Below, in pieces: positions 18,024-26,642 of a stretch of DNA of 64,000 nucleotides. The position numbers were made by a program, and so were the translations under genes. Source of the stretch: FLUQ01 sp031551515 (GTDB lineage: Bacteria; Desulfobacterota; Desulfovibrionia; Desulfovibrionales; Desulfovibrionaceae); assembly GCA_031551515.1 (NCBI GenBank), contig JAVBNL010000001.1:186001-250000 (forward strand). The letters are read 5' to 3'. How positions within the stretch are numbered: position 1 is the first letter of the stretch; every line of letters begins with the position of its first letter. The notes under the pieces are model-generated. The model did not search any database and was not told where the DNA came from. It saw nothing but the letters and a program-made list of their open reading frames with translations.

Positions 18024-18060
18024 GCATTATAGGCATCAGAGCGAAGAGGTAATTTTTGAT

Positions 18061-19098
18061 ATGGAGCCCCTGTCCGCGATATGGGTAGGTAACCCCTTTT
18101 TTTACCCCGCTCTCGCCGATTCCGGCTGGCGCATCCACCATCTGAACCCCGGCCCGGACCAGGTTTTTGACTGGTCCGGGCTTCTTGCGGCCGCAAATTT
18201 CACTCCCGACCTGGTCGTGGTCGCCGACAAAAGCACCCCGCCCATGGTCACGGGGATGGAAAGCTTTCCCTGCCTTACCGCGTTTTATGCCGTGGATACC
18301 CATATCCACAGCTGGCACCCATACTACGGCCAGGCCTTTGACGCGTGCCTGGTCAGCCTGAAAGACCATATCCCGCTGTTTACCGGCACGGGCCTGCCCG
18401 CCTGCCTGGACCCCGTCCGGGTCTGGTGGTCGCCGGCCTATTCGCACCCGCTCGATTCCCCCTGCCCGCCTGAACCCGGTACAGAACTGTGGGACTGCAC
18501 CTTCGTGGGCACGGTGGATGCGGTCGCCACTCCCGAACGCCACGCCTTTTTGACGGAACTGGGGCGGCATGTCCCTGGCCTGCATATCACGCGGGGCGGA
18601 TATCGCGCCTTGTTCGGCCGCTCACGCCTGGTGCTGAACCATGCCGTGAACATGGACCTGAACTTCAGAGTATTCGAAGCGTTGGGCTGTGGCGCGTGCC
18701 TGGTAACCCCCAGGGTGGGGCACGGGCTCGAAGAACTCTTTCGCGACGGCGAAGAATTGTTTTTATATGACCAAAACGACATGCCCGGCCTGGTCCGCCT
18801 GATAGAAGCGTTGCTGAAAAACCCGGGCCAACGGTCTCACGCCGCCGCCAAAGGCTATGCCGCGGTCAACGCGAAACACCGCATGCGGCACAGGGCCGAG
18901 GCTTTCATCCGGGGTGTCGCCGCCCTGCGCGGCCAGGACAGAGGCGAAAGCCGTATCGCCGCGCGGCTGGCGAACGCCGCCGCCGTGCATGAGGCGAAAC
19001 TGCGGTTCATGTACCTGCTGCACGCCGAGACAGCCCCCTTCCCCGCTGCCAAAGAAGCCTATCTGCGCGCCGCGGCGCGATATAAAAACCGACTCTGA
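18061..19098 (+). CDS. CgeB-like glycosyltransferase
   Basis: A 345-residue GT-B-type protein. The N-terminal half has 'LSAIWVGNPFFYPALADSGW' and 'DLVVVADKSTPP'. The C-terminal nucleotide-sugar half has 'GRSRLVLNHAVNMDLNFRVFEALGCGACLVT', typical of the CgeB/glycosyl-transferases-group-1 family, then 'GLEELFRDGEELFLY'. I chose the ATG at 18061 (GAGG 12 nt upstream), because the longer frame runs into the hairpin repeat. It precedes gmhA on the same strand, so a role in LPS or surface glycan assembly is plausible. Donor and acceptor are unknown. Confidence 0.72.
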   Translation: MEPLSAIWVGNPFFYPALADSGWRIHHLNPGPDQVFDWSGLLAAANFTPDLVVVADKSTPPMVTGMESFPCLTAFYAVDTHIHSWHPYYGQAFDACLVSLKDHIPLFTGTGLPACLDPVRVWWSPAYSHPLDSPCPPEPGTELWDCTFVGTVDAVATPERHAFLTELGRHVPGLHITRGGYRALFGRSRLVLNHAVNMDLNFRVFEALGCGACLVTPRVGHGLEELFRDGEELFLYDQNDMPGLVRLIEALLKNPGQRSHAAAKGYAAVNAKHRMRHRAEAFIRGVAALRGQDRGESRIAARLANAAAVHEAKLRFMYLLHAETAPFPAAKEAYLRAAARYKNRL

Positions 19099-19179
19099 CG
19101 CGATTGCCAGCCACAACCGTTTGCGGTACATGTACGGCTTGCCCCTGACCCACAGAGAGTTGCATCTACAGGAAAATAT

Positions 19180-19800
19180 ATGAGTGACGACGCTTTAAAC
19201 CTCGTGACGCAGCACGCCGAAGCCGGCGTGCGCCTGCGCGAGACTTTTTTCGCTCAAAACGCTCCGCTGGTTGTCGAAGCCGCCCGCGCGCTGGCCGTAT
19301 GCCTTGCCAAAGGCGGCAAAATCCTCTTTTGCGGCAACGGCGGCAGCGCGGCGGACGCCCAGCACCTGGCTGCCGAATTCGTTAACCGCTTCGTACTCGA
19401 CCGCCCGCCGTTGGCGGCCATCGCCCTGACCACCGACTCTTCCATTTTGACCGCCATCAGCAACGATTTCGGCTATGACCAGATTTTTTCCAAACAGGTG
19501 CAGGCGCTCGCCGCCCCCGGCGACATTTTGGTGGGCATTTCCACCTCGGGCAACAGCGAAAGCGTGATCAAAGCCTTTGAAGTCGCGCGCCAGAACGGCA
19601 TCACCACCTTCGGCCTGACCGGGCGCGACGGCGGGCGCATGGCGACGCTTTCGGACATTCTGGTCAACGTGCCGGAGCAGACCACCGCTCTGGTTCAAGA
19701 GATTCATATTACCGTGGGGCATTTACTTTGCGGCCTGGTGGATTATTTTCTGTTCCAGAACGCCCTTGCCCTTGCGCCGTATCTTGACGGCGATGATTAA
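19180..19800 (+). CDS. gmhA: Sedoheptulose 7-phosphate isomerase
   Basis: A 206-residue SIS-domain isomerase that makes D-glycero-D-manno-heptose 7-phosphate, the first step to the ADP-heptose of LPS inner core. The signatures 'LFCGNGGSAADAQHLAAEFVNRF', 'LTTDSSILTAISNDFGYDQIF', 'VGISTSGNSESVIKAFEVA' and 'QEIHITVGHLLCGLVDYFLF' (active-site Glu/His) are all present. AGGA lies 7 nt before the ATG. It is followed closely by the FmdB-like gene and hemC, giving a co-oriented trio. It fits with the GT9 heptosyltransferase at 52053. Confidence 0.94.
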   Translation: MSDDALNLVTQHAEAGVRLRETFFAQNAPLVVEAARALAVCLAKGGKILFCGNGGSAADAQHLAAEFVNRFVLDRPPLAAIALTTDSSILTAISNDFGYDQIFSKQVQALAAPGDILVGISTSGNSESVIKAFEVARQNGITTFGLTGRDGGRMATLSDILVNVPEQTTALVQEIHITVGHLLCGLVDYFLFQNALALAPYLDGDD

Positions 19801-19811
19801 AAGGAAAAAAT

Positions 19812-20051
19812 ATGCCTATTTTTGAATACCGCTGTCAGCGCTGTCACGCCGATTTTGAAGAAATAGCCGGAGTTAACGACCCCGCGCCCAAATGCCCTTC
19901 ATGCCAAAGCCCCAAGACGGAAAAACTCGTTTCCGCCTGCTGCCACAGAAGCGGCGGCGGGGGCGACGGGGCATCGTACGCCGCGCCTTCATCCTCTTCC
20001 GGCAAAGGTTGCGCCGGCTGCTCGGGAGGCAGTTGCGCCTCCTGCCACTGA
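19812..20051 (+). CDS. FmdB-family zinc ribbon protein
   Basis: A 79-residue protein with an N-terminal ribbon 'FEYRCQRCHADFEE...CPSCQS' made of two CxxC knuckles that should bind zinc. The Gly/Ser-rich tail ends in a second cysteine cluster, 'GCAGCSGGSCASCH'. FmdB-type proteins are named from the formamidase operon, and their biochemical role is unclear. AAGGAA lies 7 nt before the ATG, 11 bp after gmhA. The cysteine-rich tail could bind a further metal ion, which is inference. Confidence 0.85.
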   Translation: MPIFEYRCQRCHADFEEIAGVNDPAPKCPSCQSPKTEKLVSACCHRSGGGGDGASYAAPSSSSGKGCAGCSGGSCASCH

Positions 20052-20055
20052 CATC

Positions 20056-20982
20056 ATGCGCACATTGACCATCGCCACCAGAGGCAGCAAACTGGCCCTG
20101 TGGCAGGCGGAACACATACAGTCGCGCCTGCTCGCCCTACACCCCGGCCTTGCCGGGGTGTATCTGCTGGTGTTGAAAACCAAAGGCGACATCATTCAGG
20201 ATGTGCCGCTGGCAAAAGTCGGCGGCAAAGGGCTTTTCGTCAAAGAAATTGAAGAGGCCCTGCTTGACGGCCGGGCGGACCTGGCCGTGCACTCCATGAA
20301 AGACGTGCCCATGCTGCTGCAACCGGGGCTGACGCTGGGCGCCGTGCCCGAGCGCGAATCCGCGGTGGATCTCTTTCTTTCCTTCCGTCACGCCTCGTTT
20401 GACGCGCTGCCGCCCGGGGCCCTGGTGGGCACCAGCAGCCTGCGCCGCCAATCCCAAATTTTGAGCCTGCGCCCCGACCTGACCGTCTCTTCCTTGCGCG
20501 GCAACGTGGATACCCGCCTGCGCAAACTCACCGAAGGGCAGTTCGACGCCATCATCATGGCGGAAGCGGGCATGAAACGGCTGGGCCTTTCCGCCCCACA
20601 CGCGATCCCTTTTTCGGCCGGCGCTTTCATCCCTGCCGCAGGGCAAGGTGCTTTGGGCATCGAGCACCGCGAAGACCGGGTCGATATCGCGGCCCTGCTG
20701 CGCCCCCTCGACCATGAGCCCACACGGCTGTGCGTGACCGCAGAGCGGGCCTTTCTGGCGGAGCTTGAAGGCAACTGCCAGGTGCCCATCGCCGCCCACG
20801 CGACTTTGGATGCTACGGGCGCGCTGCATCTCACTGGTCTGGTTATGGACCCCGCGGGAAAGCGCGCTGTGCGTAAGAACGCGTCCGGCCCGGCAAGTGA
20901 CGCCGCGCGCTTAGGGCGTGAGCTGGCGGCGGCGGTGCGCGCCGACGGCGGCGCCGAACTGCTGCGCGCCGAAACGCCGTGA
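20056..20982 (+). CDS. hemC: Hydroxymethylbilane synthase (porphobilinogen deaminase)
   Basis: A 308-residue enzyme polymerising four porphobilinogens to hydroxymethylbilane for haem, sirohaem and cobalamin synthesis. Seen: 'IATRGSKLALWQAEHI', 'KTKGDIIQDVPLAKVGGKGLFVKEIE', 'DLAVHSMKDVP', 'GTSSLRRQSQI', 'LRGNVDTRL' and 'AAGQGALGIE'. Cys241 in 'LEGNCQVPIAAH' is the expected dipyrromethane attachment site. The gene starts 4 bp after the FmdB-like gene. The sequence downstream contains an inverted repeat at 21012. Confidence 0.95.
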   Translation: MRTLTIATRGSKLALWQAEHIQSRLLALHPGLAGVYLLVLKTKGDIIQDVPLAKVGGKGLFVKEIEEALLDGRADLAVHSMKDVPMLLQPGLTLGAVPERESAVDLFLSFRHASFDALPPGALVGTSSLRRQSQILSLRPDLTVSSLRGNVDTRLRKLTEGQFDAIIMAEAGMKRLGLSAPHAIPFSAGAFIPAAGQGALGIEHREDRVDIAALLRPLDHEPTRLCVTAERAFLAELEGNCQVPIAAHATLDATGALHLTGLVMDPAGKRAVRKNASGPASDAARLGRELAAAVRADGGAELLRAETP

Positions 20983-21011
20983 AAAATTTTTCACAGCCGT
21001 TCGCCGGGCTT

Positions 21012-21042
21012 TGTCCGCCACGTCCCTTCGGCATGGCGGACA
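21012..21042. other. Inverted repeat after hemC
   Basis: TGTCCGCC (21012-21019) pairs with GGCGGACA (21035-21042) around a 15-nt loop in the 133-bp gap before the Lon-like gene. No T-run follows, so it is either a rho-assisted end or an operator for the protease gene. Confidence 0.4.
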
Positions 21043-21115
21043 TCGTCATTTGATAGCCGATCATTTTGCTGGTATCCGGTAGAAACGCGCAAAACGCGCA
21101 GGAGCATATCTTTCC

Positions 21116-23617
21116 ATGAAGCATTCTTCCCTCAAGCCCGAGCAATTGCGCGCCGCGCTCGACCCGGCGCGCATACCCTATGAAGACAGCGGGCGCATAC
21201 CCCGCAGCGGCAACCACCGCCCCCCGCAACCCAGGGCTTTGCAGGCTCTGGAGCTGGCCATTCATATAAAAGACAGCGGTTACAACATTTATCTTTCCGG
21301 CGAGACCAACCTGGGCCGCACCCATATGCTGACGGATTTTTTGCGGCCGCGCTGCAAAAAGGCTCCCACGCCGCCCGACCTGTTGTATGTGAACAACTTT
21401 GACGACCCGGATACCCCCCGCCTGATGGCGGTGCCCGCGGGCCAGGGCAAAAAGCTGAAAAAGGCCCTTTCCGCCACGCTCAGCCGCATCCGCAAGGAAA
21501 TTCCCTCGCGCTTCGACAACGATGCGTACACGCACCGGCGTTCCGGCCTGCTGGACAAATTCCAGAACAAAAAAGACAAACTGTTCAAGCAGATGGATGC
21601 TGTCGCCGTAACTCAGGGCTTCAATCTGGACATGGATGAAGCGGGCAGCATGACCCTGTACCCCCTGGTTGAAGGCAAACGTCTTAGCGAGCAGGAATTC
21701 GCGGGCCTTGAGGCCGACCAGCGTAAAGACCTGCGCGCCAAGGGCGACAGCCTGATTCAGGCCATGTCCGGCCTGGTGCGCAAGCTGAGCAAGGCGGAGC
21801 AGGACTTTCTGGATGACGAGCGCAGCCTTGAAAAAGAAGTGGTCGCCGAGGTTCTGGACCGCCAACTGACACCGGTTGCGGAAAAATTCAGCAAACTGTG
21901 CGGATCTGAAGCCCTGACCCGGCATTTCGCCGATATTCGCGAGCATATTCTGGAAAGCCTGGACTTTTTTCTGCCCCGCGACCATGCACCGGGCGGCTTT
22001 TCCGGCCAGATGGACGGCCCGGGCCAGCCCGGCGGCGGCCCTTCCGGTTCTGCCGCCCCTTCCGGGTGGGCAAGCGGCGCCGGCGGTCCCGGTTACGGCC
22101 CCGACCCTCAGGGCCACGCCGACGAAGCCGGCGACAAATGCGAAATCAACCTGTTCGTGGATAACAGCGCCACCCACGGCGCGCCGCTGGTTCTGTGCGA
22201 CCACCCCACCGCCGCGCATCTTTTGGGCTGTATCGAACGCGAAGCGGAAATGGGCGCCCTGGTCACCGACTTTTCGCTGATAAAAGCCGGCGCGTTGCAT
22301 AAAGCCAACGGCGGTTATCTGCTGCTGCACATCGACGACCTCATGCAATACCCCAACGCCTGGGAGGGGCTTGTCCGCGCGCTGCGTTCGGGCATCGCCC
22401 GCATTGAAGACGCGGGCGACGGCGACGGCGCGAAAACCAAGGGCATCACACCGGAGCCGGTCCCGCTGGGACTGAAAGTCATTCTGGTCGGCAGCGAAGA
22501 GGTGTACGAGCATCTGCTGCTGGCGGATGAACGTTTCGGCAAGCTATTCAAAGTCAAAGCCCAGCTTACCGAATACATGCCCCGCGACGCCAAGGGCGTG
22601 CGCATCTATCTTGCCCACATGCGGCGCATCATCGACGAAGCGCAGCTGTTGCCTTTTGATCGCGAAGCCATGGCGGGCCTGGTGGATGCCGGTTCGCACC
22701 TGATCGAAGACCAGAAGAAACTTTCGCTGAAATTTCCCCTGCTGCGGGAAATCATGATCGAAGCCTCCGCCCTGGCCGCCATGCAGGGCAAAACCCTGGT
22801 CGACGGCGACGTGCTGCGCGAGGCCATGCGGGCCAGGCTCTTCCGGGTCAACCTGGTGGAAGAAGCCTTCATGGAAGAGTATGACCGGGGCGTCATCAAG
22901 GTTGAAACCAGCGGCGAAGCCGTGGGCAGGGCCAACGGCCTTTCGGTCACCTGGTACGGCGATTTCGAATTCGGCCTGCCGCATCAGATCGCGGCCACGG
23001 TCGGCGTGGGGCATGACGGCATTCTTGACCTGGAGCGCGAAGCCAAACTGGGCGGCCCCATCCACACCAAGGCCATGCTCATTCTGAAGAGCTACCTTGT
23101 GGGCCAGTTCGCCCGCAACAAGGCGCTGATGCTGACCGGCAGCCTGTGTTTCGAGCAAAGCTACGCCGGGGTCGAGGGTGATTCCGCTTCCGGCGCGGAG
23201 CTGGCGGCGCTGCTTTCCGCCCTGGCCGATGCGCCTTTGCGGCTTTCGCTGGCCTTTACCGGCGCGGTCAGCCAGTCGGGCGACATTCTGGCGGTGGGCG
23301 GCGTGACCCGCAAAATAGAAGGCTTTTTCGAAGTCTGCCGCCGCCACGGTCTGACAGGCAAACAGGGCGTCATTCTGCCCCGCGACAACCTGGACCACCT
23401 CATGCTTAACGATGAGGTGATCAAGGCGGTGAGCGACGGCAAGTTCCACATTCATCCCGTGGGGCATATCACGGAAGCCATGGAGCTGCTCTCCGGCATG
23501 CCAGCCGGCAAGATGCGCAAAGACGGAACCTTTACGCCCGGCAGCCTGTTCGCCCGCGTGGATGGCCGTCTGGCAGAGCTGGGCAGGCTGGGCATGAAAA
23601 GCAAGGGCAGACGCTAG
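21116..23617 (+). CDS. Lon-like ATP-dependent protease (LonB/AAA_32 type)
   Basis: An 833-residue S16-family protease. The catalytic Ser690 lies in 'GDSASGAELAALLSALADAP' and Lys733 in 'VTRKIEGFFE'. They are 43 residues apart, as in E. coli Lon. The N-terminal ATPase P-loop reads 'SGETNLGRTHM', with Arg where Lys is usual, as is common in this Lon-like subgroup. Residues about 291-341 form a Gly/Pro/Ser-rich linker inserted in the ATPase part. The family degrades damaged or regulatory proteins in the cytosol. AGGAG lies 11 nt before the ATG. The gene is convergent with galE, only 16 bp apart. Confidence 0.88.
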   Translation: MKHSSLKPEQLRAALDPARIPYEDSGRIPRSGNHRPPQPRALQALELAIHIKDSGYNIYLSGETNLGRTHMLTDFLRPRCKKAPTPPDLLYVNNFDDPDTPRLMAVPAGQGKKLKKALSATLSRIRKEIPSRFDNDAYTHRRSGLLDKFQNKKDKLFKQMDAVAVTQGFNLDMDEAGSMTLYPLVEGKRLSEQEFAGLEADQRKDLRAKGDSLIQAMSGLVRKLSKAEQDFLDDERSLEKEVVAEVLDRQLTPVAEKFSKLCGSEALTRHFADIREHILESLDFFLPRDHAPGGFSGQMDGPGQPGGGPSGSAAPSGWASGAGGPGYGPDPQGHADEAGDKCEINLFVDNSATHGAPLVLCDHPTAAHLLGCIEREAEMGALVTDFSLIKAGALHKANGGYLLLHIDDLMQYPNAWEGLVRALRSGIARIEDAGDGDGAKTKGITPEPVPLGLKVILVGSEEVYEHLLLADERFGKLFKVKAQLTEYMPRDAKGVRIYLAHMRRIIDEAQLLPFDREAMAGLVDAGSHLIEDQKKLSLKFPLLREIMIEASALAAMQGKTLVDGDVLREAMRARLFRVNLVEEAFMEEYDRGVIKVETSGEAVGRANGLSVTWYGDFEFGLPHQIAATVGVGHDGILDLEREAKLGGPIHTKAMLILKSYLVGQFARNKALMLTGSLCFEQSYAGVEGDSASGAELAALLSALADAPLRLSLAFTGAVSQSGDILAVGGVTRKIEGFFEVCRRHGLTGKQGVILPRDNLDHLMLNDEVIKAVSDGKFHIHPVGHITEAMELLSGMPAGKMRKDGTFTPGSLFARVDGRLAELGRLGMKSKGRR

Positions 23618-23633
23618 GGTTAGTGAATATGTT

Positions 23634-24632
23634 CTAAAAACGCGGCGAAAGGTGCCAACGCCAGGCGCTTTCAAGAATGCTTTCGATATCCGCGTATTGC
23701 GGTTTCCAGCCTAGTTCGGCCCGCGCCTTCGCGCTGTCGGCCACCAGAAAAGGCGGATCTCCCGCCCGGCGCGGGGCCGTGTCATGCGGCACGTTTTTGC
23801 CGGTCACGCGTTCCGCCGCGCGAATAACTTCGCGCACGGAAAAACCCCGGCCGTTGCCCAGGTTGTACGCCAGCGCCCTGCCCGCGTTCCCCTCTTTTTC
23901 CAGAGCGTCCAGGGCCAGCAGATGCGCGGCGGCCAGATCCTGCACGTGAATGTAATCACGCACGCAGGTGCCGTCCGGCGTGGGATAGTCTTCGCCAAAA
24001 ACTTTCAGGCGCGGGGCCTTGCCCAGAACGGCCAGCAAAATGTTGGGGATCAGATGCGTTTCCGGGCTGTGCGATTCGCCCAACGACCCGTCCGGGTGCG
24101 CGCCGGAAGCGTTGAAATAGCGCAGGCTGACGCAGGACCAGCCGTAGGCGGCGGCATAATCGCGCAGCACCTCTTCCGCCTGGCGCTTGGTTTCGCCATA
24201 GGGATTTACCGGGCGCAGAGGTTGCTTTTCATCCAGCACCTCGCCGTCGGGCAGGCCGTACACGGCGGCGGAAGAAGAAAAAACTAAACGCGAAACCCCG
24301 GCTTCGCGCATGGCGGCAAGCAAATTCAGCGTGCCCGCGACGTTGTTTTCATAATACAAGGCCGGGTTGAGGACCGACTCGCCGACCTGTATTTTCCCCG
24401 CGAAATGCATGACCGCGCGCACGGCATGCTTGCGGAACGCTTCGCGTAAACCCTCCCGGTCCGCAAGAGATGCCCGGATCACGGAAAAATCGCGCACCGC
24501 CTCGGCATGCCCGGTGGAAAAATCGTCCAGAATGACGGGAGCGTATCCGTTTTCCACCAGAAGGCGCGCCATGTGCGAACCGATGTAGCCCGCCCCGCCG
24601 CAAACAAGAATGGTTTTAGAAGCCGCGCCCAT
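23634..24632 (-). CDS. galE: UDP-glucose 4-epimerase
   Basis: A 332-residue extended short-chain dehydrogenase interconverting UDP-glucose and UDP-galactose (or the N-acetyl forms) for surface glycans. Seen: the NAD-binding 'VCGGAGYIGSHMARLL', 'DDFSTGHAEAV', 'VMHFAGKIQVGESV', catalytic 'SSSAAVYG' with 'NPYGETKRQAEE' (YxxxK), 'LRYFNASGAHPDG' and 'GTCVRDYIHVQDLAAAH'. The full family length is present. It is divergent from the DUF3179 gene across about 114 bp. Confidence 0.93.
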   Translation of the reverse strand: MGAASKTILVCGGAGYIGSHMARLLVENGYAPVILDDFSTGHAEAVRDFSVIRASLADREGLREAFRKHAVRAVMHFAGKIQVGESVLNPALYYENNVAGTLNLLAAMREAGVSRLVFSSSAAVYGLPDGEVLDEKQPLRPVNPYGETKRQAEEVLRDYAAAYGWSCVSLRYFNASGAHPDGSLGESHSPETHLIPNILLAVLGKAPRLKVFGEDYPTPDGTCVRDYIHVQDLAAAHLLALDALEKEGNAGRALAYNLGNGRGFSVREVIRAAERVTGKNVPHDTAPRRAGDPPFLVADSAKARAELGWKPQYADIESILESAWRWHLSPRF

Positions 24633-24656
24633 ACTCCGCCCTTGGTTCCGTGCTTG

Positions 24657-24683
24657 TTAAGCAAAAAGAAAGTTCGCCGATAA
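24657..24683 (+). promoter_or_regulatory. Sigma-28-like promoter candidate
   Basis: TTAA (24657-24660), 15 nt, then GCCGATAA (24676-24683) matches the flagellar sigma factor consensus TAAA-N15-GCCGATAA with one change. It ends 63 nt before the start of the DUF3179 gene. Another GCCGATAA occurs in a coding region (5533), so chance is a real possibility. Confidence 0.4.
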
Positions 24684-24746
24684 GTCCGCATACGGGCCAT
24701 TGCCCCGGCAGCGGCTTTCGCCTATAAGTTACCGAGAAGGTATCCC

Positions 24747-25964
24747 ATGCAACCAGCATTCATGCCAAGACTTTTCGCATTGTTACCGCGTTCGCGCCGG
24801 CTGCGCAATGCCGCCATCGCGGGCGCGCTGCTGCTTGCCTGCTGCCCGGCAACTGAAGCCCTGGCGGCAAAACTGGATGTGCCCCCCCCGCCCAAAACCA
24901 GCTTTTCGCTGGAACTGCTCAAAGATATGGCCCAAAGCATCACCCGCACAGGCGTGGGTTCAGACGCCATACCGGCCTTGTACCGCCCGAAATTTCTCAG
25001 CGTATCAGACGCAAGCCTGTCCATGGAACACGACGAACCCGTGTTCATCGTCACATACCCTACAGGGCTTGTGCGCATCTACCCCCAGCGCATCCTCGTC
25101 TGGCACGAGGCGGTCAATGACGTGCTGCCTGACCCCACCGGCGCCACCATCACCCCGGATACGCCCCTTTCAGCCCTCGACGCCTTTGTCATCACCTACA
25201 GCCCGTTGACCGGCACGGTCGCCGCGTATTACGCCATGGCTGGCCGCTATGCCAGCACCTTCGGCGTGACGGGCGAGCTTTTGAACGCCAACACGCTGCT
25301 TTACGACCGCCTCAGCCGCAGCACCTGGTCGCAATTGACCGGCACCTGCATAGACGGCCCCATGATCGGCAAACGCCTTACCCCCATTCAGGTCGTCTGG
25401 GCCAACTGGCAAGGCGCCAGAACCCGTTACCCGAACGCGCAAGTTCTTTCCCGCTCCACGAGGCATAAACGCAATTACGGGCGCGACCCTTACGGTTCAT
25501 ATATTCTGCCGGGCAACTATTATGACGACTTGCGCCTGCTGCACCCGTTGCGCCGCCTGGACAACAGACTGGCGCCGAAAAAACGCATTCTCGGACTGGA
25601 GCTTGAGGGCGCTTTCGGCGCGGTGCAGATCGACGCGGTCAGAGACGCCGGCGTGCTCAACCTGACGCTGGGCGTTACCCCGCTGGCCGCCATATACGAC
25701 ACCGTGCTGCACACGGTGCGCATTTTTGATCGCCGCCTGCCCGGCAAAGCAGAACCGCTGACCCTGTCGGTTTTTGAAGGCAAAATCATCGATAATGAAA
25801 CGCGCAGCGAATGGAACAGCGAAGGCGTCTGTGCGTACGGCCGCCTGCGCGAACAAAAGCTGACCCCAGTTCTTTCCACCAACGCCATGTGGTTCGCCTG
25901 GTCGGCCTTTTATCCGCAAACCGTCATCCTGCCGGAAAAAGGGTTCGTCCGGCCCGCCCCTTGA
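24747..25964 (+). CDS. Exported DUF3179-family protein
   Basis: A 405-residue protein whose core matches DUF3179: 'RILVWHEAVNDVL', 'FVITYSPLTGTVAAY', 'FGVTGELLNANTLLYDR' and 'STWSQLTGTCIDGPMIGKRL'. The N-terminus is a signal peptide. 'LLLACC' could be a lipobox, but 'ATEALAA-K' also looks like a type I cleavage site, so lipoprotein or periplasmic. Function of the family is unknown. GAGAAGG precedes the ATG by 6 nt. A sigma-28-like element lies upstream. It is followed closely by a HAD hydrolase and a pentapeptide lipoprotein. Confidence 0.8.
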   Translation: MQPAFMPRLFALLPRSRRLRNAAIAGALLLACCPATEALAAKLDVPPPPKTSFSLELLKDMAQSITRTGVGSDAIPALYRPKFLSVSDASLSMEHDEPVFIVTYPTGLVRIYPQRILVWHEAVNDVLPDPTGATITPDTPLSALDAFVITYSPLTGTVAAYYAMAGRYASTFGVTGELLNANTLLYDRLSRSTWSQLTGTCIDGPMIGKRLTPIQVVWANWQGARTRYPNAQVLSRSTRHKRNYGRDPYGSYILPGNYYDDLRLLHPLRRLDNRLAPKKRILGLELEGAFGAVQIDAVRDAGVLNLTLGVTPLAAIYDTVLHTVRIFDRRLPGKAEPLTLSVFEGKIIDNETRSEWNSEGVCAYGRLREQKLTPVLSTNAMWFAWSAFYPQTVILPEKGFVRPAP

Positions 25965-25970
25965 GCGCAT

Positions 25971-26630
25971 ATGCACCCGCTATATAGAGAAACGGGCATC
26001 AAAGCCCTGGTTTTCGACTTCGACGGCACGCTGGCGTTGCCCACGCTCGATTTCACCGTCATGCGCCGGCGGGCGCTTGAGGCCATGGCCCGGCACACGG
26101 CGGTGCCCGACAGGCCCGACTTGCCGGTCATGGAGCTGCTGGCTCTGATAGGCGACGCCACAGCCGATGCGCGCGCCGCCAGAGACGCCGCGTTGACCGC
26201 CGTGCGCGACGTGGAGGTTGAAGCGGCGAAAACCAGCGCCCTTTTTCCCTTTGTGCGGCCCCTTATCGCGGCCATGCGTGAAAGGAACCTGGGTTTCGCC
26301 ATCTTCACCCGCAACTGCCCAGAAGCGGTGCGCACCGTGTTCCCTGACGTGGATGCGCATTGCCCTTGCCTTTTGACCCGCGACGACGTGCCCCGGGTGA
26401 AACCCGACCCCGATCATTTGCTGCGCGCGGTCGCGCACTTGGGCTTACCGCCGGATGCGGTGCTGGCCGTGGGCGATCACCCCATGGACGTGCTTGTGGG
26501 CAAACTCGCGGGCACCCGCACAGCCGCCGTGGCCAGCGGCGAAAAAAGCGCCGACGTTCTGCGCGAATGCGACCCCGACTTTTTGTGCGCCGACGCCGGA
26601 GAACTGGCGCGGCTGCTGGGTATTTTATAA
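25971..26630 (+). CDS. HAD-superfamily phosphatase (phosphoglycolate phosphatase-like)
   Basis: A 219-residue haloacid-dehalogenase-type hydrolase. Motif I is 'LVFDFDGTLALP' (nucleophile and acid/base Asp), motif II the Thr in 'AIFTRNCPEA', motif III the Lys in 'PRVKPDPDHLLRA', and motif IV 'AVGDHPMDVLVGKLAGT'. It has a small helical cap between motifs I and II. It is likely to hydrolyse a small phosphorylated metabolite, but the substrate cannot be read. It starts 6 bp after the DUF3179 gene and 12 bp before the lipoprotein gene, so probably one operon. Confidence 0.83.
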   Translation: MHPLYRETGIKALVFDFDGTLALPTLDFTVMRRRALEAMARHTAVPDRPDLPVMELLALIGDATADARAARDAALTAVRDVEVEAAKTSALFPFVRPLIAAMRERNLGFAIFTRNCPEAVRTVFPDVDAHCPCLLTRDDVPRVKPDPDHLLRAVAHLGLPPDAVLAVGDHPMDVLVGKLAGTRTAAVASGEKSADVLRECDPDFLCADAGELARLLGIL

Positions 26631-26642
26631 AAGGAGCACAAC

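Noticed and set aside
20843..22513. A 556-codon minus-strand frame
   Set aside because: It overlaps the Lon-like protease gene, crosses a hairpin-bearing gap, and shows no domain. The plus-strand gene has conserved protease motifs.
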